DNA of 64,000 nt from Mycolicibacterium sp. 018/SC-01/001 (GTDB lineage Bacteria; Actinomycetota; Actinomycetes; Mycobacteriales; Mycobacteriaceae): the NCBI RefSeq assembly GCF_007096635.1, contig NZ_VKAA01000019.1:1-64000 (forward strand). Reading direction: 5' to 3'. The position numbers and the translations under genes were made by a program. Within the stretch, counting starts at the first letter, position 1, and each line of letters opens with the position of its first letter. A model generated the notes under the pieces. The model did not search any database. It had not been told where the DNA came from and saw only the letters and a program-made list of their open reading frames with translations. This document shows, piece by piece, positions 8,704 to 16,255 of this stretch.

Positions 8704-8736
8704 AGTATCTCACTGTCGCGACACCCGCACTAAGCT
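8704..8736. promoter_or_regulatory. divergent leaderless promoters for amiB1 and deoD
   Basis: GATACT on the minus strand (complement of 8704-8709) is 7 nt from the amiB1 ATG. TAAGCT on the plus strand (8731-8736) is 7 nt from the deoD GTG at 8744. No Shine-Dalgarno precedes either gene. The whole divergent control region is only 47 bp. Confidence 0.65.
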
Positions 8737-8743
8737 GCCGGGC

Positions 8744-9538
8744 GTGGAGGATGCCGGGGCGCTCGCGCAGGAAGCCGCCCGGGCTCTGGCGCAGCGCACC
8801 GGGGTCGAACGCCACGACGTCGCCGTCGTCCTCGGCTCGGGGTGGGCGCCCGCCGCCGCGCAGCTCGGCGAACCCACCGCCGTCGTTCCGATGGCCGATC
8901 TCCCGGGCTTCACCCCGCCCACCGCGCAGGGCCACGGCGGGCAGGTGCTGTCGCTATCGGTCGGTGCTCAGCGGGTGCTGGTGCTGCTGGGCCGCACCCA
9001 CGCCTACGAGGGGCACGACCTGCGCCACGTGGTGCACCCCGTCCGCGCGGCGTGCGCGGCCGGCGCACAGACCGTGATCCTGACCAACGCGGCCGGCGGG
9101 TTGCGCGAGGACCTCGGCGTCGGGCAGCCGGTGCTGATCAGCGACCACCTCAACTTGACGGCACGATCACCGCTGGTGGGCGCCCAGTTCGTCGACCTCG
9201 TCGACGCGTACGCACCGCGCCTGCGGGCGCTGGCGCGAGAGATCGACGAGACGCTGACCGAGGGCGTTTACGCCGGCCTCCCGGGCCCGCACTACGAGAC
9301 GCCGGCCGAGATCCGGATGCTCCGCACGCTGGGCGCTGACCTGGTCGGCATGTCCACGGTGCACGAGACGATCGCCGCGCGCGCGGCCGGCGCCGCCGTG
9401 CTGGGTGTCTCGCTGGTGACGAACCTCGCCGCCGGGATGACCGGGCAGCCCCTGAGCCACGCCGAGGTGCTCGAGGCCGGCCGTCAGTCGGCGACGCGGA
9501 TGGGTTCTCTGCTCTCCGCGGTGATCTCCCGGCTCTGA
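8744..9538 (+). CDS. deoD: purine nucleoside phosphorylase
   Basis: 264 residues, trimeric (PNP/MTAP class) type. It phosphorolyses inosine and guanosine to base plus ribose 1-phosphate for purine salvage. Motifs: phosphate loop VVLGSGWAP, the HVVHPVRA and TNAAGGL segments, LISDHLNLT, the base-pocket loop GLPGPHYETPAEIR, and GMSTVHE. The GTG at 8744 fits both the family length and the TAAGCT-N7-GTG leaderless promoter; the longer in-frame extension upstream runs into amiB1. The 3' end overlaps the convergent permease gene by 55 bp. Confidence 0.94.
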   Translation: MEDAGALAQEAARALAQRTGVERHDVAVVLGSGWAPAAAQLGEPTAVVPMADLPGFTPPTAQGHGGQVLSLSVGAQRVLVLLGRTHAYEGHDLRHVVHPVRAACAAGAQTVILTNAAGGLREDLGVGQPVLISDHLNLTARSPLVGAQFVDLVDAYAPRLRALAREIDETLTEGVYAGLPGPHYETPAEIRMLRTLGADLVGMSTVHETIAARAAGAAVLGVSLVTNLAAGMTGQPLSHAEVLEAGRQSATRMGSLLSAVISRL

Positions 9539-10611
9539 TTCCGGCCCAGGCGCCGGCTGGCCCACACCACGCCGCGGGCCATCAGAGGCGCCGCGAACAG
9601 CATCAGCAGGATCCGTACGACCTGCGCGGCGATCACGAACGTCACGTTCGACCCGGTCTCGACGGCGGTCGCCAACACCGCGTAGACGCCACCGGGACTC
9701 GTCGCAAGGTAGCCCTCGAGCGGTGTGAGCCCGGTGAGATGGGCCAGCAGCACGCCGAGTCCGGCGGTCGCCACGCCGATGCCGACGATCAGGGCGATCG
9801 CCGCGGGCAGCAGGCGGCCGACCGCACGCAGCGAGGAGCGGGTGAACGCCAGTCCCGCCTGCCAGCCGATCAGCATGTAGCCGGCCTGCACCAGAAGCGT
9901 GGGCACCGACAGTCCGAACGAGAACCCGCTCACCTCCAGGGCCACCGTCAGCGCCAGCGGGCCGAGCAGACCGGCGCCGGGCAGCCGGATGAGTCGACCG
10001 AGGGTCGCACCGGCGAGCACCAGCACGACGAGCAGCGCGAGGCTCAGATACCAGGGTGCGGGATGGGACGGCGCCGAGGTCGCGGCGTCTGCTCGGGACT
10101 TGTCCGCGTGGTAGATCAGCGTGACGACGACGGGCATCGACGCCGTCACCAGTCCGACGCGCAGATACTGCACGACAGCGACGACGCGGTCGTCACCGCC
10201 GAGTTCGCGCGCGATGGCGACCAGTCCGGACGCGCCGCCGGCGACCAGAGCCAGCGAGCCGGTCAGCGGCGTCACGTCGCGGCGCAGTCCGAGCAGTGCC
10301 CCGGCGACGATGCTGAGCAGGAGGGTGCCCAGTGCGACGGCGACGACGACGGGCCAATGCCCGCCCAGGGTGCCGAGCGAATCCTGCTGCACCATCGTCC
10401 CGATGTAGACGCCGAGGACGCCCTGCGCGGCGACGCCCAGCTTCCGGGGCACACCGGCGGGCCCGGCCGACAGCAGTGCCAGCACGATGCCGACGACCAA
10501 CGCGGCGAACAGCGCCGCGGAGGGTACCCCGATCAGGGTGAGCGGAGCGGTGACCGCCACCGTCGCCGCCAGCAGCACCGTCCACCTGAGTGTCTGTTTC
10601 CACCATCTCAT
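9484..10611 (-). CDS. AbrB-family integral membrane protein
   Basis: 375 residues with about ten hydrophobic helices and the internally duplicated architecture of the AbrB/ammonia-monooxygenase-like membrane family. Paired segments such as VLGVYIGTMVQQDSL and YMLIGWQAGLAFT end two half-repeats. Transport substrate unknown. It is divergent from a MarR regulator with 90 bp between the starts and two CAAG-N6-CTT[AG] boxes, suggesting MarR-controlled efflux or uptake. The name AbrB here refers to the membrane family, not the Bacillus DNA-binding protein. Confidence 0.8.
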   Translation of the reverse strand: MRWWKQTLRWTVLLAATVAVTAPLTLIGVPSAALFAALVVGIVLALLSAGPAGVPRKLGVAAQGVLGVYIGTMVQQDSLGTLGGHWPVVVAVALGTLLLSIVAGALLGLRRDVTPLTGSLALVAGGASGLVAIARELGGDDRVVAVVQYLRVGLVTASMPVVVTLIYHADKSRADAATSAPSHPAPWYLSLALLVVLVLAGATLGRLIRLPGAGLLGPLALTVALEVSGFSFGLSVPTLLVQAGYMLIGWQAGLAFTRSSLRAVGRLLPAAIALIVGIGVATAGLGVLLAHLTGLTPLEGYLATSPGGVYAVLATAVETGSNVTFVIAAQVVRILLMLFAAPLMARGVVWASRRLGRNQSREITAESREPIRVAD

Positions 10612-10619
10612 CGTGATGA

Positions 10620-10698
10620 CAAGTATGCGCTTAGTAATTCACAATCTCAACATGGGAGTAAACGGTGTGACTTGCGCAATTTGGCAAGGTATAACTTG
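10620..10698. promoter_or_regulatory. MarR operator/promoter region
   Basis: Two matching inverted repeats flank the divergent starts: CAAG-N6-CTTA (10620-10633) near the permease and CAAG-GTATAA-CTTG (10685-10698) over the -10 of marR. A further CTTGC-N8-GCAAG repeat (10671-10688) contains the palindrome TTGCGCAA. TATAAC (10690-10695) lies 6 nt before the marR ATG, so marR looks leaderless and autoregulated. Confidence 0.6.
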
Positions 10699-10701
10699 GT
10701 A

Positions 10702-11145
10702 ATGGGTATCGAGGCATCAGCGGCTACCGAGCTGCGGGAATCGATGATGGCAGTGACGCGCCAGCTCCGCAGGCACCGTCCCGACAACGGTCTGACGTTG
10801 AGCCAGATGCAGCTTCTCGGTGAGGTCAGCCGGGCCGGCGTCACCACCCCCGCCGAGCTGGGTGTGCGCCTCGGCGTCCGGACGCAGTCGCTCACCGACT
10901 CGCTCAACGAGCTGGAATCCCGGGGCCTCATCGCGCGCCGGCCCGATGCCGCCGACCGGCGCCGCCAGCTCGTCGAGATCACGCCCGAGGGGACCGTCCT
11001 GCTGGATGCCGACCGCGCCGAGCGCGACGCCTGGCTGCACACCACGATGCGGGAACGGCTGTCCACGTTGGAGTTCGACCTGCTGATGCTCGTCGCACCG
11101 ATCCTGCGCAAACTCGCCGATGCCGAAGCGGGCACACTGACGTGA
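10702..11145 (+). CDS. MarR-family transcriptional regulator
   Basis: 147 residues. The winged-helix domain shows helix 3/4 and wing residues LTLSQMQLLGEVSRAG, TPAELGVRLGVRTQSLTDSLNELESRGLI and RRPDAADRRRQLVEITPEG, the typical DxRxxxxxLT-type wing. The terminal helices supply dimerisation. Expected to repress itself and the divergent membrane protein through the CAAG-N6-CTT[AG] boxes. The TGA is immediately followed by the GTG of pmmB, so the two may be cotranscribed although functionally unrelated. Confidence 0.9.
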   Translation: MGIEASAATELRESMMAVTRQLRRHRPDNGLTLSQMQLLGEVSRAGVTTPAELGVRLGVRTQSLTDSLNELESRGLIARRPDAADRRRQLVEITPEGTVLLDADRAERDAWLHTTMRERLSTLEFDLLMLVAPILRKLADAEAGTLT

Positions 11146-12762
11146 GTGACGTCCGATCTGAGCGCCGCCGTCCGGGAGTGGCTGGCCCACGATCCCGATC
11201 CGAACGCCGCCAATGAGCTGGCCGGGTGCACCGAAGAGGAGCTGGCCGACCGCTTCAGCGCGACGCTGACGTTCGGCACGGCCGGGCTGCGCGGTCCGAT
11301 GCGCGCCGGTCCCAATGGGATGAACCTGGCGGTGGTGCTGCGCGCGACATGGGCGCTGGGCACGGTACTGACCCGGCGCGGCCACACCGGCGCCCAGGTG
11401 ATCGTCGGGTTCGACGCGCGGCACCACTCCGCAGATTTCGGTCGTGCCGCGGCGGAAGTGCTTGCAGCGCAGGGATTCACGGTGACCTTGATGTTCGCCG
11501 CGGTTCCGACGCCCGCAGTCGCGTTCGCCGTTCGCCACACCGCGGCGGCGGCCGGCGTCCAGATCACCGCTTCGCACAATCCCGCCTCCGACAACGGCTA
11601 CAAGGTGTACCTCAGCGGCGGCCTCCAGATCATCCCCCCGCTGGACGCCGAGATCGAGGAGGCCATCGCCGTCGCCCCGCCGGCCGACGAGATCCCCCGG
11701 CGTGGGGTCATCCCGTCCGGCACCGATCTCGTCCGCCGGTACCTGGAACGCGCGTCGAGCGTCCGGCGAGCGAGCGGCTCACTGCGCGTCGCGTTGACAC
11801 CGATGCACGGCGTCGGCGGCGACTACGCGCTCGACGCATTCGCGCTGGCCGGGTTCTCGGACGTCGCCGTGGTCGAGTCCCAGTTCGCGCCCGACCCGGA
11901 CTTTCCCACCGTCGCCTTCCCCAACCCGGAAGAACCAAGCGCTACCGACGCACTGCTGGCACTGGCCGCCGACGTCGACGCCGACGTGGCCGTAGCGCTG
12001 GACCCCGACGCCGACCGGTGCGCGATCGGGGTACCGACCCGTGATGGCTGGCGCATGCTCTCCGGCGACGAAACCGGTTGGCTGCTGGGCGATTACCTAC
12101 TCTCCCAGAGCGATGCCGCCGGGACGGTGGTGGCCAGTACGGTGGTCTCGTCCCGCATGCTGGCGGGCATCGCCGCCGCGTACGGCGCCCGCCACGTCGA
12201 GACGCTGACCGGCTTCAAGTGGCTGGCCCGCGCCGACGAGGGACTCGACGCGACACTGCTGTACGCCTACGAGGAAGCGATCGGGCACTGTGTGGACCCG
12301 GAGGCGGTGCGCGACAAGGACGGGATCAGTGCCGCGGTGCTCGCCTGCGACATGGTGGCGGCGCTGCGGGCGCGCGGAGTGTCGGTCACCGAGGCGCTCG
12401 ACGACCTGGCCCGCCGCCACGGCGTGCACATGACCTCGGCGATCACGAGACGTGTCGAATCAGCCTCTGCTGCAGCGGAACTGATGGGGCAGCTGCGTGC
12501 GCGGCCGCCACGGCAGCTCGCGTCCTACCCCGTCGACACCACTGACCTCTCCCCACGCACCGACGCGCTGGTCTGCGCCGGCGGCGACGCCGAGACGTCG
12601 GTTCGCGTCGTGATCCGTCCCTCGGGCACGGAGGCGAAACTCAAGTGCTATCTCGAAGTCCGGTGCGACGGAGACGTGCCGGCGGCGCGACGGAAAGCGG
12701 CACGATTGCAGGACAGGCTCGCCGCCGAGGTGCGCGAACTGACTCAGCGCGGACCGAACTGA
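11146..12762 (+). CDS. pmmB: phosphohexomutase PmmB
   Basis: 538 residues of the alpha-D-phosphohexomutase superfamily, in the Rv3308 position. All four landmarks are present: the active-site serine loop QITASHNPASDNGYK, the metal loop ALDPDADRCAIG, a sugar-binding loop (GDETGWLLGD and YEEAIGH), and the phosphate-binding RPSGTEAKLKCY. Predicted to interconvert 1- and 6-phosphates of mannose, glucose or, given neighbouring deoD, deoA and upp, pentose; sequence alone does not settle the substrate. GTG 11146 abuts the marR stop. The 3' end overlaps upp by 19 bp. Confidence 0.9.
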   Translation: MTSDLSAAVREWLAHDPDPNAANELAGCTEEELADRFSATLTFGTAGLRGPMRAGPNGMNLAVVLRATWALGTVLTRRGHTGAQVIVGFDARHHSADFGRAAAEVLAAQGFTVTLMFAAVPTPAVAFAVRHTAAAAGVQITASHNPASDNGYKVYLSGGLQIIPPLDAEIEEAIAVAPPADEIPRRGVIPSGTDLVRRYLERASSVRRASGSLRVALTPMHGVGGDYALDAFALAGFSDVAVVESQFAPDPDFPTVAFPNPEEPSATDALLALAADVDADVAVALDPDADRCAIGVPTRDGWRMLSGDETGWLLGDYLLSQSDAAGTVVASTVVSSRMLAGIAAAYGARHVETLTGFKWLARADEGLDATLLYAYEEAIGHCVDPEAVRDKDGISAAVLACDMVAALRARGVSVTEALDDLARRHGVHMTSAITRRVESASAAAELMGQLRARPPRQLASYPVDTTDLSPRTDALVCAGGDAETSVRVVIRPSGTEAKLKCYLEVRCDGDVPAARRKAARLQDRLAAEVRELTQRGPN

Positions 12763-13367
12763 CGGTCGCCGGCGTCACCGAGGCCCGGCACGATGTAGGC
12801 GACATCGTTGAGCCCTGCGTCGATGCTCGCGGTGAACAGCTTGATCTGAGGCGCCGCTTTCTCCAATGCCGCAACACCTTCGGGCGCACAGACCACGCAC
12901 AGGGCGGTCACGTCGACGGCGTTCCTGGCGAACAGCAACTCCAGCGTGTGCACCATCGAGCCCCCGGTCGCCAGCATCGGATCGAGCACGATGACGGGCC
13001 GTGCGCTCAGATCATCGGGCAACGACTCCAGGTAGGGGGTCGGCTGATGGGTCTCCTCGTCGCGGGCCACGCCGACGAAGCCGACCTGAGCCTCCGGGAT
13101 CAGCGCGTGCGCCTGATCCACCATGCCCAGACCGGCCCGCAGCACCGGCACCAGCAGTGGTGGATTGGCCAGGCGCGCACCGGCCGTCTCGGCCATCGGC
13201 GTGCGCACCGGGATGGTGTCGACGGGCGACTCGCGGGTCGCCTCGTAGACGAGCATCAACGTCAGGTCCCGCAGCGCGGCGCGGAACGCCGCGTTGTCGG
13301 TGCGCTCATCGCGCAGGGTGGTCAGCCGCGCCGCGGCCAGCGGGTGGTCGACAACGCGCACATCCAT
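12744..13367 (-). CDS. upp: uracil phosphoribosyltransferase
   Basis: 207 residues, normal length. Converts uracil and PRPP to UMP in pyrimidine salvage. The PRPP-binding motif VIVLDPMLATGGSM and the uracil-site YIVPGLGDAGDR C-terminus are intact. TAAGGT on the minus strand lies 8 nt before the ATG (complement of 13376-13381), suggesting a leaderless mRNA. Functionally linked to cdd, deoA and add 5 kb away. Confidence 0.96.
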   Translation of the reverse strand: MDVRVVDHPLAAARLTTLRDERTDNAAFRAALRDLTLMLVYEATRESPVDTIPVRTPMAETAGARLANPPLLVPVLRAGLGMVDQAHALIPEAQVGFVGVARDEETHQPTPYLESLPDDLSARPVIVLDPMLATGGSMVHTLELLFARNAVDVTALCVVCAPEGVAALEKAAPQIKLFTASIDAGLNDVAYIVPGLGDAGDRQFGPR

Positions 13368-13431
13368 GAATGTGGACCTTAACGGGAACCGGGTGACGTT
13401 TCCCGGCGTCTAACTGTCTGTGTTCACCCGT

Positions 13432-13752
13432 ATGTCCGTCGACACCCTGTCCGTCGACACCCTGTCCGTCGACACTGATGCCGTCCGCACCTTCGGCCGC
13501 GCAGCAGGCGCGCACGCGGACGCACTGCACACCGCCGCCGCGCACCTCACCGGCGCGGCCGACGGCACGGATGCCTACGGGCCGGTCGGGGCGCGCTTTC
13601 TCGCCTCGCTGGCCCGGGCCGCGGGGGACGACGCCGCCGCGCTGACCGCCCTCGGTGTATCGCTGGCGGGCGCCCGGATCGCTGCGGACGCCTCGGCACA
13701 GAGTTACGACGCCACCGAGGCGGACGCCGCGAACCGGATCGCGTTCTGGTGA
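13432..13752 (+). CDS. EspC-like type VII secretion target protein
   Basis: 106 residues from ATG 13432 (GTG 13420 adds four). An all-helical Ala-rich protein of the EspC/DUF2580 kind: AVRTFGRAAGAHADALHTAA, then the characteristic GPVGARFLASL turn, and a second long helix ending SYDATEADAANRI. That end contains a YxxxE tail motif typical of ESX substrates. The first residues are a threefold SVDT(L/D) repeat encoded by a 15-bp tandem repeat. The gene overlaps the NlpC/P60 gene by 4 nt (GTGA), so the two are probably made together as a secretion pair. Confidence 0.75.
   Translation: MSVDTLSVDTLSVDTDAVRTFGRAAGAHADALHTAAAHLTGAADGTDAYGPVGARFLASLARAAGDDAAALTALGVSLAGARIAADASAQSYDATEADAANRIAFW
13433..13477 (+). 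repeat. 15-bp tandem repeat, three copies
   Basis: The unit TGTCCGTCGACACCC occurs twice perfectly, with a third copy differing in the last two bases. It encodes the N-terminal SVDTL-SVDTL-SVDTD and keeps frame, so copy number could vary without breaking the gene. Confidence 0.9.
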
Positions 13753-14819
13753 CCAGCACCCTGGTCAGTGCGCTCGCCGCCCCGCTACGGAGAGTGCAGG
13801 CGCTGGTGGGTCCGGGCTGGTCCAGCGATCCTGTTGGCGATCCCGCCGCAATACTGACGGGGGTCCGAGACACCCTGACCGACGTCGCCGACGCCGCCTC
13901 TCAGGCGTGGCACCAGGCCGACGCGGACTGGTCGGGCTCCGGCGCGGACGCGGCGGCGGAGTTCGCGGCGACGACGACGGCAGCGATCGACGGTGCAGCC
14001 GAGCGGGCCGGTCAGCTGGGCTCGGTGGCCCGCGATGCCGCCGGAGCCGTGGCGTCCGCGCACCGCCGACTGCAGGACATCGTCGATGAGTTCGAGGCGA
14101 AGGCCGCGGCGCTCGAGCCGCGATTGGACGAGCCCGGGGTGGCCAAGCAGTTGCTCACCGAGGCACGCGACGCGCTGAGCCGGGCCATTGCCGTGGTCGA
14201 GGAGCTACTCGCCGAACTCGACCGGCAGGCCACCGCGGTCGAGACAAGGCCGGCACCCCCGCCCACCCACGCGGCGGGATCGCCGGGCGGAGGCGGATTC
14301 CCTGGTGGCGGTACCGGCGGGCTTCCCGGGGCAGGTCTGGCGGGCGGCGGGCCGGTCGCGCAACCAGCGGCCTTCACCGCGGCCGAGGCGCCGATCGACA
14401 CCCCCGATGCCGCGACGTTCGGTGAGGGCGTGGCGGTGCGCCTTCCGGACGGGACGGTGGTGATGGCACCCAACGCTGTCGCTGCCGACGCCGTCCGTCA
14501 CGCTCTGACCCAGCTCGGCGTCCCGTACCAGTGGGGCGGCACCACGCCCGGCCAGGGCCTGGACTGCAGCGGCCTGACGCAGTGGGCGTATCACGAAGCG
14601 GGCCTTGACCTCCCGCGGTTGGCCCAGGAGCAAGACGTCGGCCGCGCAGTGGCGGCGAATGCGGTGATGCCAGGAGATCTCGCGGTGTGGGACGGCCACG
14701 TCGCGATGATCGTCGGCGACGGCACCATGATCGAGGCTGGCGACCCTGTGAAGCTCTCTCCGATCAGGACGGCGAACGCCGGACAGGGTTTTCAGGGGTT
14801 CTGGCGGCCGACCGCGTAG
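13749..14819 (+). CDS. NlpC/P60 peptidoglycan endopeptidase with WXG100-like N-terminus
   Basis: 356 residues. The first ~150 residues are helical with a W-x-G type turn (ADWSGSGADAAAEF) like WXG100/PPE-class T7SS substrates, and I see no Sec signal. A Gly/Pro-rich linker (about 168-205) leads to an NlpC/P60 domain with catalytic Cys in QGLDCSGLTQWAY and His in VWDGHVAMIVGDG. Predicted to cleave D-Glu-meso-DAP bonds in the cell wall after ESX-type export with its EspC-like partner. The pair lies between upp and satS, where M. tuberculosis has sapM. The C-terminus overlaps the convergent tetR by 28 bp. Confidence 0.8.
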   Translation: MTSTLVSALAAPLRRVQALVGPGWSSDPVGDPAAILTGVRDTLTDVADAASQAWHQADADWSGSGADAAAEFAATTTAAIDGAAERAGQLGSVARDAAGAVASAHRRLQDIVDEFEAKAAALEPRLDEPGVAKQLLTEARDALSRAIAVVEELLAELDRQATAVETRPAPPPTHAAGSPGGGGFPGGGTGGLPGAGLAGGGPVAQPAAFTAAEAPIDTPDAATFGEGVAVRLPDGTVVMAPNAVAADAVRHALTQLGVPYQWGGTTPGQGLDCSGLTQWAYHEAGLDLPRLAQEQDVGRAVAANAVMPGDLAVWDGHVAMIVGDGTMIEAGDPVKLSPIRTANAGQGFQGFWRPTA

Positions 14820-15382
14820 GCGGCGAGCGTATTGCCCACGGAGGCTTCGAGCAGCGCATCGTCGAGCGGTAGGTCGAGCAGCAGCAGACGCAGGTAGGCC
14901 GGAGCGACGAGGAATTCGATGACGCCGGCCGGCCCGGTGTCGGGGGGCACCTCTCCCCTCTCGATCGCACGCTCGACAATCCGGGCGCCGCCTGCGAATC
15001 GGCCTTGCCAGAAGACGGCACGCGCCTCGACCGCGCCCTGGAGAGAACTGTCGAGAGCTGCGGCCGCGCGTAACAGGCGCTCGACCTCGGGTCGGCTCAC
15101 CATGTCGACGATTTGGCCGAGCAGGGCGCGCAAGTCCCCCTCGAAGGTTCCCGTGTCCGGTATCGGGTTCTCGCTGCGGGCGAACTCGGCCAGCGCGGCG
15201 GCAGCCAAATCAGTCGGGGTCGGCCACCGCCGGTAGACCGTCGTCTCCGCGACGCCTGCTGCGGCGGCGACGTCACGCACGCTGAGTCCGGTCAGACCAG
15301 CGGCGAGGAGCTGATCCAGCGCCGCCTCGAGTATGCGCGCGCGGACACGCTCTGAACGGCCGCCGGGGCGACGGGTGACCAT
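14792..15382 (-). CDS. TetR-family regulator
   Basis: 196 residues. The N-terminal HTH is typical: ARILEAALDQLLAAGLTGLSVRDVAAAAGVAETTVYRRWPT. The ligand domain has the TetR_C-like RAAAALDSSLQGAVEARAVFW region. A good Shine-Dalgarno (AAAGGAGAG) sits 6 nt before the ATG. It is divergent from an uncharacterised gene across 78 bp containing a 24-bp inverted repeat, so it probably represses that gene. Confidence 0.9.
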   Translation of the reverse strand: MVTRRPGGRSERVRARILEAALDQLLAAGLTGLSVRDVAAAAGVAETTVYRRWPTPTDLAAAALAEFARSENPIPDTGTFEGDLRALLGQIVDMVSRPEVERLLRAAAALDSSLQGAVEARAVFWQGRFAGGARIVERAIERGEVPPDTGPAGVIEFLVAPAYLRLLLLDLPLDDALLEASVGNTLAAYAVGRQNP

Positions 15383-15426
15383 GACCGACTCTCCTTTGAC
15401 CAGCGGACGGAGTCAGCGTAGCGTCA

Positions 15427-15450
15427 CTAACGCAAAATTTATAGCGTTAG
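15427..15450. promoter_or_regulatory. TetR operator (24-bp inverted repeat)
   Basis: Perfect 7-bp arms CTAACGC and GCGTTAG separated by 10 AT-rich bases. TATAGC within it can serve as a -10, and AGGAG follows 7 nt before the ATG at 15461. Position and symmetry fit repression of the 15461 gene by the adjacent TetR. Confidence 0.7.
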
Positions 15451-15460
15451 GAGTGGGTTC

Positions 15461-16201
15461 ATGCCTCCCACCATCGCCGCCCGGTTCGACGGCACCGAGT
15501 ACAGCCGCGCCGACGTTCTGTCGTGGGAGGACCGTCGCATCACCGCGGCGGCACGCCTGCTGGATGTACAGGTGCCGCACGGAGATGTCGCGATCCGGCG
15601 GCGGACGCTGCTGCACGCGAAGCTCGCCCTCGGCCCTGACGAGATCGCCGCGCGGCTGAGGCGCAGGACCGCGGCGGCCGATATCGTCGCGCGCGCCGGG
15701 TCACAGCTCAGCCGACGCAGGCGCATCAGTGCCATCGACCTTCACGTCGGCACCGGCTCCGCAGAGGAGTTCGTGACCACGTTCGACCGATGGACACAGA
15801 CCTCCGACCACGAAGCGATGCTGCGCGCCTGCCCGGACCACTACGTCATTCGCACCGACGCGAACGGACGCCAGGAGGTGCTGGAGACGACGGGCGGCAG
15901 CCCGTTACCTTCGCTCTTCCGGATCGACTACTCCGACGTGTCCTCGCTGACCACTGCGCCGAACGCGCGTTTTCCCCTCCAGATCGCGGGCGTGGCGCGA
16001 GCCTCCGACGGATCGGTGATCGGTGGTGTCCGACACCAGTTCCGCGACGACGCAGACGGCTTCAGCGCGCGCCTGACCGTCGAGTTCCCGCTGCCCACTC
16101 CGCGCCGGATGATCGGCGGCCACCGGTGGCATCTGGCGTGCGAGTTCTCGAATTGGATCGAGGCGGCGTTCGGGTGGGCACCCTTCGACCAGACCCGGTG
16201 A
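15461..16201 (+). CDS. uncharacterised protein under TetR control
   Basis: 246 residues, not recognised. The N-terminal ~90 residues are Arg-rich and helical (RRTLLHAKLALGPDEIAARLRRRT). The C-terminal half is beta-rich with several aromatic residues (DHYVIRTDANGRQEVLETTGG, GGHRWHLACEFSNWIEAAFGW). No signal peptide or membrane segment. A strong AGGAG and an operator-overlapped promoter indicate an inducible gene. It could be a ligand-binding or detoxification protein, but the sequence gives no catalytic motif I can defend. Confidence 0.65.
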   Translation: MPPTIAARFDGTEYSRADVLSWEDRRITAAARLLDVQVPHGDVAIRRRTLLHAKLALGPDEIAARLRRRTAAADIVARAGSQLSRRRRISAIDLHVGTGSAEEFVTTFDRWTQTSDHEAMLRACPDHYVIRTDANGRQEVLETTGGSPLPSLFRIDYSDVSSLTTAPNARFPLQIAGVARASDGSVIGGVRHQFRDDADGFSARLTVEFPLPTPRRMIGGHRWHLACEFSNWIEAAFGWAPFDQTR

Positions 16202-16242
16202 CGGCCCACCGACACCTGCACGAAACGGTCAGGCCCTGTCGT

Positions 16243-16248
16243 TAGGCT
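16243..16248 (+). promoter_or_regulatory. -10 element of satS (leaderless)
   Basis: TAGGCT lies exactly 7 nt before the ATG at 16256, with no Shine-Dalgarno. Confidence 0.6.
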
Positions 16249-16255
16249 GTGCCGC

